Shown: positions 29,954 through 43,934, numbered from the stretch's first letter. The stretch: DNA of 64,000 nt from Lytechinus pictus (GCF_037042905.1 NC_087259.1:21173501-21237500); one strand, 5' to 3'. Numbers and translations are program-made. Notes: generated by a model not told the origin, from the sequence alone.

Positions 29954-32900
29954 ATGGATGATTCTGACATGGAAATTCTGGGTATTCCACTCAACAAGGG
30001 AAATACAGAAGCTAAACAGACGTTGGAAAATAATTCACAGTCTAGGTAGGTAGATCACCATCTAGTTAGGCAATGAGGCTTCAGTAATTTAGGGGTTCAA
30101 TTTTCTGCATCCCTGACGACGGTCAACGTCTCCAGCCATCCTGCCTCCCTGCATTCCGGGGTGCGGTTGCTGCAGAGACAGAGTGCAGTAGCTGTGCCTG
30201 TAGCCTACTTAACCCAGGCCCAGGGAGCTCCGGCCGGCAAAGCGGGACGGAACCCAGGACGCAGAGTCGACCGTGTAAAACGAGGGAGACACTGGCCCTG
30301 GGGTAGATTAGGGTCTCAATAGTAATCTTAATAAAATGTGGAAACAGAAATTATGCACTCACATATATATTATAACTATCCCTATAAGGCTATATTTCAC
30401 TCTCATAATATTATCATCCTATCGCAACTAGTATGGTATTTATTTTTAGCCTGGGGCTGGGCTGGGGCAACGGGGCAAAATTCCTGCTTGATAGGATTTT
30501 ATTACTCCAGAAACGTGCAATTAGAAATATTATTATTAACAATGTTGGTTACCTATCTCATACATATCCATTATTTTTTTTTAAAATAAACTCCTTCGTA
30601 TTTTTTATCTCTATATCTAAAAGTTTAACTGAGGAATCTTCATGTATCAGTTAAATGCCAATGATATAAAGATGTAACATTTTTATCAGCTTCCAATTCT
30701 CTCGCCTTTGCATGCAAAGTATTTTGGTCATTTGAAAGTGGTATTGTATTAACAAACGTGTGCATTCTGTGGGGAAAGTTGGTAAATACGCAAAATCACT
30801 GATCAGCAATTGACCATATTTTTGGTTTTTTTGAAAAAAATGAAGACTTTGAAAATTTGTTTTGGCCTCTTCGAATTCCCTTTGGACTGCTTGAAGGATG
30901 CTGCAAAGTTTTAGCATATTGAAATTATTTTCTAATTCATAATAAATGTGCATGTTCAGTAATACAATTACAAGGCAGGAGTATACAATCACTAAAAAAT
31001 AAAGTATTCTAGCATTTAGGATCACAAAATTCAAAAATCCCCACCTTTTTCCCCCATTTTTAATCTTGCGTGAAGTGAGCTTTATTACCAAGACTTTGAT
31101 AATCCTTTTATGTAAGTGATAGGGTTATGCAACAACAGTCAGAAGAATCTTGGCTTTGAGATGAGCTAGGTTTGCTTATAATAATTCACGTGGGTGTTCC
31201 TCAATCCAATTTTTATGAAATTTTCAGTCTCATGCGTGCTTAATTTTCCTATGATCATTCAATCCAACTTGTTTGGGATGAACTTGGCCTTTTTAAAATG
31301 CACTTTTTTAGCTATCGTAATGGATTGACAGAATTTGAAGGAAAAATCTTCACAGTGACAATGTTCCATAAACTCCAACAATAAGAATGAGTCAAGACAA
31401 ATATGATCATCATTATAATTTTCAATTAAATATTGAGCTATGTGTATCCCTGATATTTTTTAATGGTATATTGATGATGTTATGTCAAATTGGTAAATCA
31501 ACATTGTTTTTCATAGCAAATCTACAAAGAAATGTGTTGAAGACAAATTGAAAGAAACCGAGAGGTTCCATCATCATACTGCTGCTTCAAAGAGCTCACA
31601 CTCCAAGAAAAAGAGGAGGAAATCAAATGCTGAAAGAAATAAGAAGAAAAGCAGACATGAAAAGGTAGAATATTAACAATGTAAAAATTTATATCAATTA
31701 ATAATTAGTTTTCCACAAAGCCTGTGGGAAATAAATGTTAATGAATATAAGAGAATGAATAGATGGTAATCTGTATTTTTTTTTATTTATAACTTAATAT
31801 TGTCCATTAAATTAATGCACATATGGTTACCTCCATGTACTTGTATTATTTGACAATACATGTATTATTCACAATTTATTTCTTTTCCCCTACGGTACAG
31901 TATTATCCTTTCTAATTTCCCTAGTTTCTTTCTTTAGCTTTTATTTTCCATTCTTGATATTTTATCTTCTCTAGCTTCCCCCATTCCTCTGCTTATTTTC
32001 TCATGTACAGTTAATGGATGTCTATTATTAGTCTGTAGAGTTATACTAGGAATTTGAATTCTATTTTCCAATTTATGATGAATCTATCTGTCATTCACAA
32101 TCTGTAATTGGTAGGATTTTCTTATATTCAATGTAAAAACTTATGTTTTTTAATGTATGTAATACATGATGTATGTTAAATCAATATTTTTATCCATGTT
32201 TGAAGAGTAACAAGATGGAATTCCCCATGTTGTCAGATCCACACAGACCTGTACCACTTATTACACAAAATAGGATCACTGTAAGTATGAATTTAGAAAT
32301 TTCACTCTGTTACTAAACGTTTATTTTTGCTTGCATCATCTCCTTAATACTTGTAGATCATAGAATACACAATGTAAGATTGAAACCTTGGATACCCCCG
32401 ACATCTTAGTGAGTGTAGATCTGTCTGAGGGTTATCAGAAACAACCAAGAAAAAACATAATGTACATACTCGAGACAAATTCAGTTGATATGGTAAAAAA
32501 TATATTTCTAACTTTTGATCATACTGGTACTTAACTCTAACTGTCTATGGGAAACAAAATGGACAAGCGTATACAGGGCAAATTGCCAAATATTTTCCTG
32601 TTATGATTTTAAATTTTTGAGGAGCATGTAAAATATAAAAGTGGCATTTTATTTTGCAGCTAAAATCAGGTCCTGAATATAAATTATATTCAGGACCTGA
32701 TTTTAGCTGCAAAATAAAATGCCACTTTTATAATCATATATTTCATTCTATTCTAGATCATCAAGTTTCAATTAAAGATTATTTTTTCTATTGTGATTTA
32801 GACCTCAGTTGGAATATACAACAAAGCAAAGAAATCTGACAAAGTTTTGCGAGGTAAGCATCATAATTTTGAATTTTACTTCTACTTTTTTTCTTAAGGT

Positions 32901-35900
32901 GTTCACAAGTTGTAAAAGGAAAAAAAGGCCGCTATGCAAGCAGGACAATATGATGCATTGGGAACAAATCTGGAAAGTGAAAATTCCACTGTTTTAGTGT
33001 CATGGTGTATGAAAGATAACATGCATGCTTGTATGTTTTTTATGATAGCATTTAAAAAAAATTAAAACTGGTATTTGAAGTATGAATGTCAAGTTTACTT
33101 TTACTTTCAGTTTTTTTTTTTAGTTATACCATTTCCCCTATCATTTTATCTGACTAGTTTCTTTATCAAAGTTTTCCAGTTTTTCAAATTGATTTATTGC
33201 AGATGGAGCTATTTTGTAAATCTGCATCTGTTTGCCCTTTTTCATTATTTTTTTTCCTCCAGATTTCAAAATACTGAATAGGGTTATGATTGAATTCCTT
33301 GAAGAAAGCTATATTGTATACCTAGATTACCTGATGAAAAAAATTCATGTTTTATCCTCTTTGTTGAATTTTTCCTTTCAAGATTTGATAATACCAGATG
33401 CTGTTAGGGTAAAAACTCAGGAAAGCTTACAAAAGATACTTGATATGTCGGAAGCTAATCTTCCACCAGCTCCTAACCTTGATTCACCCCTGATATTGGA
33501 TGATATGGCTATTGGTCTGGTACAAGTAGTGCAGTCTGCCTCTCCTGTACCATGTATTCAAGCATCAAAACCTGTCACTGTTGCTTCAGCACCCAAACCA
33601 ATTGCTGCTATTAAGTGAGTAATCTGATATTTTAGTCAATGCCAACCAGCAGTATTTAAACAAAAAAATTATTCGTGAAATATTACCATATGTGGAATAC
33701 CATTTGTAGAAAATTAATATAAGGTCAACTGGAGCCCTTGCAAATATTTAAAGTTGTGGTTGTTATACAATTTTGAATGAAGTCAATCATTTGAGATTTC
33801 AAGGGCTAATTTTTTTTTTTCCTATTGGTCCAATGACAGAATTAAACTTGCAGAAAATTTGTCCGACCCTGCTCTCCGCTAAATTAGTTTCAATAAGGGA
33901 CCATTAAGAAAATAATGTAATGTCTGATTTGACTCTTAGCTACATATACATGCAGTTAATCAATATAATACAATGGATACTAAAGAAAATGATTTCAATT
34001 TATACCTCAATTAGAAAAGTAAGTATAGTTCTTTGTCAAGGGTTCCTGTTCAAACCATCACATACTGTGTAAAATTTGTTTCCTTTTACAGTTCTCATGC
34101 AGATAACAATGAAGGATTATCATGTCATAGAGGAAGGTCAACAGATGAACATATAACTCATACTCGGAGTTTTGTACCTCATGTTAATACAAGCACAGAG
34201 GTAAGCTTCTCTCATACTATTCGATTTCTCATTAGAAAGAGATCAGGGCAATTGCAGCTTAGTTAAGCACTGGGTCCAATTGCACCTTTGGCATTTACAG
34301 TGTTGAGAAAAATACCGATTATTGGTATTTGTTTTTTTTATGTCTATAGATATAAACTTTTTTGTCCAGAAATAATAATTTCCTCCTCGTAATATGAATG
34401 TGATCCATGCACTGATAGAAATATATCATTTATAATGGTGTAGATTTTTAATTAGAATTTGATACCAGTAGTTATTCCATTCTTAGTTCATGCCATGTCC
34501 AAGTAAAAATAGGACATCCTATTGAGAGAAAAGTGAAATTTATATGGTTGGGTCTAATGTAGACTAAGAATAAAATAGATTGATCTGTAACTTCATACTA
34601 ATCATATTTATGTTTCAAATTATTATTAAAACCACAATGTTGTGTATGTTTTGTATGTGTTGTATGTTTAAAATAACAACCTACCATATTCATATTTGAA
34701 GATTTACCTCAAATAAAAAAATGATGATTGTGAAAATGTGATCTTAGGTAGATATTGAAACAGTACATTTATTAGAATTAATATTTAACCTATGTGGTTG
34801 GTAGCCTTGTTTACCTGAATAATAATTAAATTTGCACTAATTTTTCATTTATAGAACAAGGTGCTCATCATATGAGTGTGGTCTAAATGTAGATATAGAA
34901 GAATTAATTTTTAGAAAATCGGTCTATACCTTTAAGACTTCATACTAATCATGCTCAAGTTTTCGATAACTTTTCATACAAAAAAGAGGATGTTGATGAT
35001 ACAAATGTAATCTAATGTAGATGTAGAAGAATTATTTTCTAGAGAGTGGATATTTACCTTATGATATTTTATTTCATATTTATCATGATTTTTTTTGGTG
35101 ATTGTCTTAATTTTTTTCTGCATTTATATATTATACCTTTTTTCTATGTAATACAAAATGTTAACCTTTTAATGTACAGGATATCATAAGTAATTTTTTA
35201 AATATGCATGAAAATAGGTAAAATCAGTGTACAGATTAATTTTAGTTACCATTGTTGACATAATTATATCTGCAATATAATGTAGATGTAGAAGTAGTGT
35301 AATGTAACTTCATGTATTTTCACTTCGGTTAGCAGTTCAGTTTTAACTCATATGCAATAACATGTACTTCATGTACATTTAAAGAATAATGTGTTTACAG
35401 AAATATGTGCAATTGTCAAAAGAGAGAGGACAAGAGAGATAGAGAAGGGGGTTTAGGAGAGATGAACATTACAAACAAGATAGTAATATAATAAATTACA
35501 TTATTAAACAAACATGAAATTTACAGATCGGTATGGGAAAATCAAAACAAAAAATCTGTTAGAAATAAATATGTGTTTATCTGCTTGATTTTCTGTGTTG
35601 TATTTCATCTCAAAATTTTTCTTTGTAGACAAGGAATAAAAATTGTCAATTTTATTATTTTTTTGTTCTTTATGATAAAACAAAACATCTCATCATTCTA
35701 CACACATTGAAAGTGTGGTAGATAAGGCCTACATGATACAGAGTTGCCAGGTAGTACTGACTTTCCGTATTAAGTACTGAAAAATGAGAAGACTGATGGT
35801 CACTTGCAAAATACTGATTTCTTAAGTTTCACCAAGTCCAATGGTATTTCTTTGAAAATACTGATTTCCTCACCAAAATACTGATTTTCAGCTTTTAGAA

Positions 35901-38900
35901 TACTGAAATGTTCTTGTTCAGGTTGGCAGCTCTGATAATAAGTGCATATTAAACATATTTGAATTTTTTTTGTATTTGTCTGCAAAGATAGATGAATGAT
36001 TTTCATTTCCCCCCATTTTTTTAGCTGTCACCAATATCAGAAGCTGCAGAAATGATACAATCATCATTTAATCTTAATAGCGTCTTCCATGGCAGAGGTA
36101 AGTTAAGACTGAAATATAACAACAGCAAAATATTCAGAAACAGTCAATCGATGGTGTTAATGGGGGAGGGGGGCAAGTAGGTATATGCACCTGGTCCAGA
36201 GAATTAAAATACAGTAAGGCAAAAGTAAAACCTGAACACCCAAATTTTAAAGACTTACAAATACCCAGACAATTTGAAGTGGGTGCAATGCCAGCACTGT
36301 CCCTGTGTGCTTTCACACACACAAATCAAATTTCTTAAACTCTCATTGATGTGTCTGTTGAGGTTCAGTTTACATCACCTGTCCTAGGAATGTGAATTAT
36401 ATTTCACTTCTCATTTGTTTATTACTCAACTTGAGGGGGAAAACACTTTATTTCATCTTCATTATCTTTCTTTTATTACTGACAAGTTAAGGAAAACAAT
36501 TTAACCGAAACTTGTGGCTATGACCAAACTTGATGCAGCCATTTGATTTAGTTTTTGAAAACGCATTTATATTACTATCACTTTCCATTCCTTATGTAAC
36601 CGACAATCTGGGAATGCACTTTTAAGATTGTTAGATAGATTAGATCCTGATCTTTGTCAGTGTGTCTATGTTTTAATTTTGAACGATTTTTATTTTGATT
36701 CATGACCAAGATAAATAGTTTGTGGGTTTTTTTTAGGGAAGAAACAAAGTGAAGAATCAAAATTTACACTTTTTAGAGTTTGTTTCATGTTGCTTTGTGC
36801 ACTCATCATCTGTTATCCATCACAAATTTTGAAGGTTTTTTTTTCAGAAGTGTTGATAAATGTATGCTTGCTTTTATTCTAGACTACTTTGCAGAGATCA
36901 AAGATAGTCTTCTGAAGCAGCTCCATAGACAGAGGCAAAGGTAATAATAATAATAACAATACATATATTTTTTTTCACAAAACTTATAAGAGGGTTTCAC
37001 AGATAGACTAGATCTATCATCTAAATGTTTTGATGTCATAAGCATCTTTCTTGGTAGAGTCATCTCTTTATCATGTTTATGTAATGTTGGTGGTATGAGT
37101 GAAATTGCCATTCAACAACTGTATTGTTTCCAGGGTATCGATTTCCTTTGTAAATAATACCTTCGCTATAAATGGGATTGTGAAACACCCCTCTTTCACT
37201 GTAACGTTGCAATATCTGAATACAGTCAAATAATTTGAGCTTTAAAGTTTGATTGATATAGTGCATGAAAACATTTTATATTCATTTTCCCTTTTCTCTA
37301 GTTCTGCCCTGAAAACTCCCAGAAAATCTCACATACCAAGCAGGCATCACTCCTCAGTCAGGAAGAATCTCACCAAGGAGTTTGACAGAAAATCAGGTCA
37401 GTGTATAACTCCCCAGGGAGTGGAGAATGCATGAGATGTTTGTAATAAGCCCCAATTAGTGATGGAGTAACCTATGTGACAAGTCCAATTTCTCCCAACT
37501 CAAAGATATTTATATGATTTTAAGAGAATCAACTTCAGCAGAACTACCTGGTGTTTATGTATGTTTGTCAAACAAATTAACCTGGGGGGATCTGTATTTA
37601 TCAGCTTCCTTATTATTGTTGTTTTTTTTTCCAGGGAGTGTAAAATCATGTCGCTTAGCTAGTGAGAGCAGTGTACAGCAAAGTGATATCGTAAGAAGAT
37701 CTGACCTGATTCCAAAGGTACATTCATTCATCTATCCATCTTCATATTTTTTTCCTTCATATAATTTTCAAACCCAGTGTGTCACCTAAGATGGGTTGAT
37801 ATATCAGTAAAGTGCTAAGAGGTAACTCCTGCATGATGTATCAATCACCATAAAAATCAATGATTTAATGTATAGGAAAGTGAGTACTTGAAAATTGTCA
37901 TTTTATATCTGACACATTTTGGCTAATCAAATGGATTTCATATATTCAGTATAACTCCTATCATTTCAAAGGGCAAATTATATCACAGGACTGCAATTAT
38001 GTAGAAATTTGTCAAATGGAACACTTGTCTCTGTAACAAAGAGTAACAGGAACAGGCATTTTGGGCAGATTTTCTGTCATTTCTCCTACATGAAAAAGAA
38101 ACCTGACAAATTCTTAGTTCAAATACAGTACAACAAAAGAACTTTAATTAAATGCTTCTGTGATAATATGTATCTATGTGATCTGTATGTAAAATAAGAG
38201 ATGAACTTATCTGTGGGTGAAAATAGTTTGGTCATATAATCTGAAAATTAAGAATATATATGTATTAATCATTGACTTTCTCTCATAATCTTGATCCAGT
38301 CCAAAAGTCCATCTGGGCTTGAACCAACGAGGCCTCACATCACCAGGGGATTGTCCTCACTGACGGTGTCCACTGCCCCCCATACCATCGCAGCTCCTCC
38401 ATCAGACATGATACAAGTCAATGCATTTGAAGAATGTGCAAGGACACTTCAACATCAGCCAACGGTGGATATATCAGTCGATGAGTTCTTCCCTAGGGTT
38501 GAAACACAGGTGCTCAACCTTAACAACCTTAGTTCATGCGTTTCGTAATAGAAGCTTGCAAAATTCGCCCTAATTGAAGGTTCTTTAGCCTTAATCGTGA
38601 GAGATTGATCAAATAGACTGTACTCAATATAATGCATAATCACATTGTTTCTATAGACACTAAAAGCATGTGCTTTTTAGTGGATCCCTCCATTTTCTCA
38701 GATCTTTACAATGTGAATGATAATTTGCTTTTATATTATAATTTGTTTTACTTATGAAAAATATCATACATTGTACCTACCTCAATTTATATTGTTTGTA
38801 TATTAAGTTTCACTTGCAAATGTCATTGTAATTATTTACAACCATTTTATTTTGCTCTGTAAAAATTAAATAAAGCAAATTTGAATTTGGGATTTGAATC

Positions 38901-39608
38901 CTTATCTTGCCTGCGCTTGGGATTCATTGTTCAGGAATACATTTTTTTTTCATTTTCCAATTCTCAACTACGACTCATGCTATTTTGCTTTTCTTTGAAA
39001 AAGTTGTCAACCCATGTGCATCTCCCGATGATAAACGTTGGTGGTGAATTATGTATTTTGACATGAATGGATTGCTTTTGTTAGGATTTGATATGCTCCT
39101 TTTAGTGGTATATCAAAGGGATGGGGTAAGAGGGCGTGTTCCACATGGGTTTCGTGAAACACAAAGTGAGGAAATATAAAAAATGATTTTTGGTATGTAC
39201 ATGAAGCTCAGAAGCAGATACTAATTGATATTCTTGTCCATTATTCAGATGCTACATGGTGCGCACACTGTGGATATTCTGGACTCCATTCAACTCAGCT
39301 GTAGTAGTAACAGTGACAGCTTCTCCTTCTCAGATCCTCATCACATGGAAGGCACTGTGATCCCTACATCATCCCTCATCTACCCACCCCATCTAGATCC
39401 TACATTACCATTCCAGGAGGCTGAAAGGTACGCCATGACAGCAAGGAAACACCACAGTCAACATGGGATGGTTGTTCTCAAGAAGGGAAAGTATGAGCCT
39501 TATGAGGAAGATTCTCCCGAGTACTCCTTTCCATTGCCACCTCCACCAGTTCTGCCTCCGAGTTCACCAAGCCCACCCAAGATGTTCCGCAGACAGAGAA
39601 TGTACTAA
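29954..39608 (+). CDS. Unrecognised 12-exon gene, 528-aa basic Ser/Pro-rich protein
   Basis: Exons: 29954-30045, 31517-31664, 32206-32280, 32802-32853, 33383-33614, 34092-34200, 36025-36097, 36883-36940, 37302-37396, 37635-37717, 38300-38509, 39249-39608. All boundaries are GT-AG and the frame stays open through eleven splices, which is strong evidence of a real gene. I do not recognise the product. Residues 31-80 are Lys/Arg/His-rich (KKKRRK, KKKSRH), which suggests nuclear localisation. A more ordered stretch (IPDAVRVKTQESLQKILDM, LDDMAIGLVQVV) lies at about residues 99-140. Around 214-250 is an amphipathic helix-like region (DYFAEIKDSLLKQLHRQRQ). The C-terminus is Pro/Ser-rich and ends in FRRQRMY. 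No enzyme motif or membrane segment is visible. The poly(A) signal AATAAA is at 40752. Confidence 0.72.
32634..32732. repeat. Near-perfect palindrome: two 49-bp arms, 1-base spacer
   Basis: Left arm 32634-32682 and right arm 32684-32732 are exact reverse complements with a single A between them (centre GAATATAA-A-TTATATTC). It sits in intron 3 of the 528-aa gene, 69 bases before exon 4. No target duplication was recognised. Confidence 0.92.
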
Positions 39609-39970
39609 GATTAAGGAAATGCAGACACTGGAATAATATCCTCCAGGGGGTGAGGTGGGAAATTTTTTAGCCTTGTATCAGGGGTTACTGATATGTTTCA
39701 TTTCTTTGCCACCTTGATCAACTGGCTCTGTATCTTTAAGCTCACCAAGTCCGGATCCGCCCATAATGTTACCCAGACAGAGTACATACTAGATAAATAG
39801 TCAGGACGTTTTCAAATAGCAGCTCATCCAGAGGGGAATTACAAGCCATATGTGAGTTTTCACAGATATTACATTTCCTTGCTACCTAAACTGCATGGTT
39901 CTGTGTATACTGCCAAGCTTGCCAAGTCTGCCCAAGATGTTCCAAAGACAGAGATGTTTTAGATAGTTAG
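39563..39970 (+). repeat. Decayed tandem copies of the final coding segment in the 3' UTR
   Basis: The segment ending the CDS (CACCAAGCCCACCCAAGATG, then CAGACAGAG) recurs at about 39742 (CACCAAGTCCGGATCCGCCC, ATGTTACCCAGACAGAG) and 39920 (GCCAAGTCTGCCCAAGATG, AAAGACAGAG). The spacing is about 177 bases. The downstream copies have lost the reading frame. Confidence 0.7.
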
Positions 39971-40751
39971 GACACATATTAAATGAAACACAGACATAAG
40001 ACTTTAAATTGTCTCTCAGTGGTTAAGCCAGCCATACCATGTGTTACCATATAACATTAAATTTTCTTGCCATGTCAATACAATTTGTTTCTGCAAAAAT
40101 TCTAGTAAATATTGGTTATGAACTTTTCAAAATAGTCCAGGCACAATATATGTGTATAATATGAGTAAAAAGAGCAGGGCCCCTGCCCCTTGTGCCCTAT
40201 ATAGCTGTGTGGATTATATCATGGGTGGGGATAATGATCGAGCCAGTCTATCAAAGTTAAATAAATGATGATCTATTATATCTTGAGGCACAGTGAAGGG
40301 GGAAGAAATTGAGGTTTCTAATTCTACATTGCTTTGAATTTATTTTGAAATGAGTATACATCTGGGTTCTTGCATGAATTCTGACACTTTGGGTCTAAGC
40401 TCATCCTGGAAATTATTGTTAGAATATTCTTATATTGTCTTTTTGAGAATCTCTTCATTTAAATTATTATTATTATTATTATTATTTTTTTTTTTTTTTG
40501 GGGGGGGGGGATGGGTCAAATGTCACAAATTTTTTAACAGCATGTTGTTAACTCACATCTATAATAGGTTTAAAATTCAAGAGACAAATTTGTTACCTTC
40601 AGAAGGTATATGTTAGTAGATTGGAGATATAGTTAAAAAACATGAAAACTGTGGAAATACGATCGGTTGCCATTTAGCTAGCCTAGAACATTATTTATAT
40701 GTTTGTTGTAAATAATACTGTAAATTTGTAGATATATATGTTTATATCTTC

Positions 40752-40757
40752 AATAAA
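40752..40757 (+). terminator. Poly(A) signal of the 528-aa gene
   Basis: AATAAA lies about 1.1 kb after the stop codon, in an AT-rich stretch followed by a TG-rich segment (TTGTTTTGCGTGGTG), which resembles a downstream element. Confidence 0.45.
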
Positions 40758-41205
40758 ATTAATTGATATACAAATTGTTTTGCGTGGTGATTGATAGTGA
40801 GTGTTCTTGTATGTGCGTGAGAAAAAAAGAGGGAGAATGTACCATTGAACACCCTACTATAAGCTAGCACATTATGTTTCCATACCAAATCCTATAGGTC
40901 TTGCAAAAGTTATCCAAATGTATTACTAAGCATTATTTTGATAATGTTGATATGGCATCATATCCCTCATACTTACAATTTTTTATACTTTTAATCGAAA
41001 AATATTTTATTGGCAACATTAACTTTTCTTCATAATTATTGTTAATTTTAATTTTTTAATTTGATAATCATCACACGAAAGTGTGTTTTAATAGATGTTT
41101 AATGTTTTCATAACATTTTTTAAACATTAATATTAGCAGGGTATCGACACGCGTCCCCCCCCCCAAACAAATGATTAAGTGGTTTGTTGGCTTGTTCATC
41201 TCTGA

Positions 41206-41517
41206 GGCCTGTATTCTGATAGCAGGTTTAACTTAAACTCAGGTTTAAAGTTGTGGTTTAAGTATGGATAGCCAATTGTTACATAAAACACTAATGGTAG
41301 AGATATCATATTTCAGCTCATTTGGCTCTCAAATTATTCATAATTGTCTAAGAAGTATAAATAGATTATTGTCGATCACCATCGATGAATCAGGAAAGAG
41401 CACAGTAAACATAAGAAACGTTCAACTTAATAAAAAATTTGATACTTTTGGCTTCCCATACTTAAACCACAACTTTAAACCTGAGTTTAAGTTAAACCTG
41501 ACTTCAGAATACGGGCC
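41206..41517. mobile_element. MITE with exceptionally conserved inverted arms, TGA duplication
   Basis: Arms 41224-41267 and 41456-41499 are exact reverse complements over 44 bp. The complementarity runs out to GGCCTGTATTCTGA/TCAGAATACGGGCC at the ends. TGA flanks both sides (41203-41205, 41518-41520). The loop of about 190 bp has no convincing gene. Confidence 0.82.
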
Positions 41518-42944
41518 TGAATGTTTTAGGAATTTTATAAAGTCCCACAAAAAACGAGGATGAGATACAATGAGAAAAGGAGCTAAAATGTTCAACTAAA
41601 AAATTTGAGCATTATAGAGGGAGCTTGAAGAGAAAAATTATTCATGAGAGAAAGAAATGGAGAGACTAAGAGGTAGACTTGGACAAATCGGTGTGTGGGA
41701 GGGGGGGGAGGGTATATGTTGAATATCATATGCCAGGTCATGGTCAGAGGATGACACGGCTGGCCGGACATTTGCTTATGGCTTTACGTTGTCTGAGATA
41801 CAGGGTTAGAGTAGCAATGGAGTTTTATTTTAGGGTTATAGGTGGATAGAGTATAAGTGTTCATATGCTCTGGTCTTAAAACCTCAGAGGGCATATAGCT
41901 GGGTTAGAATAATATTTTTCGTTCAGAATAATGTAAATAAAATTAGGGTTTATTTATATAGTTTTAGAGGTTAGGTTTCAGGTTAATTTTGCTCATGTAA
42001 TGTGTAATAAATTTTCCATTGGAGCATTTGCCATAGCAAATGTCATGCATGGAACCAAAATTTTATGCAATCCAATATAGCCTTCCACTAAAGCGCAGCA
42101 GTAGATCTAAAGGGTTGACCAGTAAAAGGGAGTGGCAAATTATATATTGTGGGGCATGATTTCTCAAGTTTTCTGACATTTTTTTTTTTTGGGGGGGGGG
42201 TCATGGACCCCCTGGATCCGCCACTTCCCTAAACTCACAGTAAAGAAATGATTAATGTTCTAAAATGCATTATCAAATTTAGCTGAATCCCAAGGTCAGC
42301 TATTCAGTTGGAATGCGGGGACGTCTTCAGGACATATCTTATTTCAAGATGTGATGTTTTGGTGCATTGTGTTATTTTCATTAGGCCTACGTTACACTTA
42401 AATCCATATCTGTTCCTGATTGGTTGAACAGCCGTTTTTCGCGCGAACGTGCATCAAAACAATGAATGGGGGCCACCCATTGAACTTACCGTACATAGCC
42501 TAGGCTACTACGCAGTACTTACCGTACGGGCGCGGGCCGTATACCTGTAGGCTGTAATCTGTATACCATTGAAATCTACATGTGAACCATTTCAAAACAC
42601 ACATTTGATGTCTTTTTGGTTTAGCCCGCCGTGCTGAAGTAATGAACGATGTTCATGATCCAGGTCCGTATGTAATGTTTTCATTTATCTTTTAATAGTG
42701 TTGAATGTTTGAATTTTGAGGGTGACATTTTTGCAATCGACAGTTCTGGTTGGCAAAAAATGAAAGAGAAAAGATTAAGAGAGGTCTAAACTTTATGTAG
42801 TAGTATGACTGAGACTGAGTATGATGAGTACCGGTACCGGTATTCTATTTCTATCAATAATCAAGGATAATAAAATTCTGGTTTGTGATTCATGAGCAGA
42901 GTTTCAGTGCACCAGCAGCACCAGGTCCAGGCCACTCATTCAAT

Positions 42945-42971
42945 GAACAAGGTTATGATATAACCTTGTTC
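42945..42971. repeat. Short perfect hairpin
   Basis: GAACAAGGTTAT and ATAACCTTGTTC flank GAT, giving a 12-bp perfect stem. No neighbouring gene explains it. Confidence 0.8.
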
Positions 42972-43497
42972 TCACTCTCAGTTATATCTCATTCTCAATG
43001 TGTGGCAAAATAAGGGTGGCAATGTTTGGCTTATTTTCTCTTTTTGTTTGGGACAAATGCTTGATTTTTTTTACACTGACAGTTTCCATTACACCTATTC
43101 TTCATAAAACTTGGCCCTTAAGTAAATTTGATTCTTTAAATTATTTTTTTCTTAATTAAAAGTAGAGATAAAAACGAGAATTTTCTTGCCATATATTACT
43201 ACCACCAATAGAGGGCGTACACAAAAATATGCCCAAAATTCAAGTTTTTGAGCGCTCTAGTGAATACAAAAATTATTCCCAAGTTACTAATGAAAAATAA
43301 ATTGCAACTGTATGGAAATTAGTAATTTTGGTCACAAAAGTGATATTTTAATGATTTTTTAAAGTGTGTGCTCTGTACAGCATTGGCATGCCATAGTCCT
43401 ACCTGTAGATTCCCCACAGGCAGGATGGTTGCAGTGAACAAGGCCAGAGAGAGGCGCGAGGCAGAGCAGCCCACTTTTATTCGAGGTTGGCCCGGCC

Positions 43498-43934
43498 TAG
43501 ACAGCTGGCAGCCGTCTGTTTCGAGGAGTTTTTTTATTTTTTTAAATTTCTCCTCGTACACAGACGGCTCGCTATCGTGCAGCCACCATTAGATTAGGGG
43601 ACTTACAATGCAAAATCCCCCCGTCGGGGCTCTTCAATTTTTGTCTTTAATGAATGAAACTTTTTAAAATTAATGCGTCCGAAATGCAAATTAATATTCC
43701 CTCTTGGCATTAATTGCCAAAAAACGGGGAAAAATCAAGTTAAAAGGAACAAAAACAGTGATGTGTGTCGCGCAACTTCACCTCTCTGTTTTATCCGAAC
43801 TTACATACATAAACATATGGCCATTGAGTCCCCTGTACAGATCGCGCTAGAACTTCGGTCTCTGTATTTGGTGAGTGAAGCCAACGGAGTTCTGCTGAAC
43901 AACCAACATAACAGAGACCGAAGCTTTTGGTCTA
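43498..43934. mobile_element. TAGAC-end transposon, compact 437-bp copy
   Basis: It starts TAGACAGCTGG, ends TTTTGGTCTA and is flanked by GGCCCGGCC at 43489-43497 and 43935-43943. The left hairpin is AGCCGTCTGT...ACAGACGGCT plus CGAGGAG/CTCCTCG. The right hairpin is CTTCGGTCTCTGTA...ACAGAGACCGAAG. It preserves the empty GTAC site (CTGTACAGATC) used by the nested MITE at 4594-10416. Confidence 0.8.

Noticed and set aside
30651-31091. 146-codon minus-strand ORF
   Set aside because: It lies in intron 1 of the 528-aa gene, is AT-driven, and shows no family motif or splice context.
43319-43592. Overlapping 80- and 74-codon ORFs on opposite strands
   Set aside because: They overlap the edge of the transposon pair and have no recognisable protein features.
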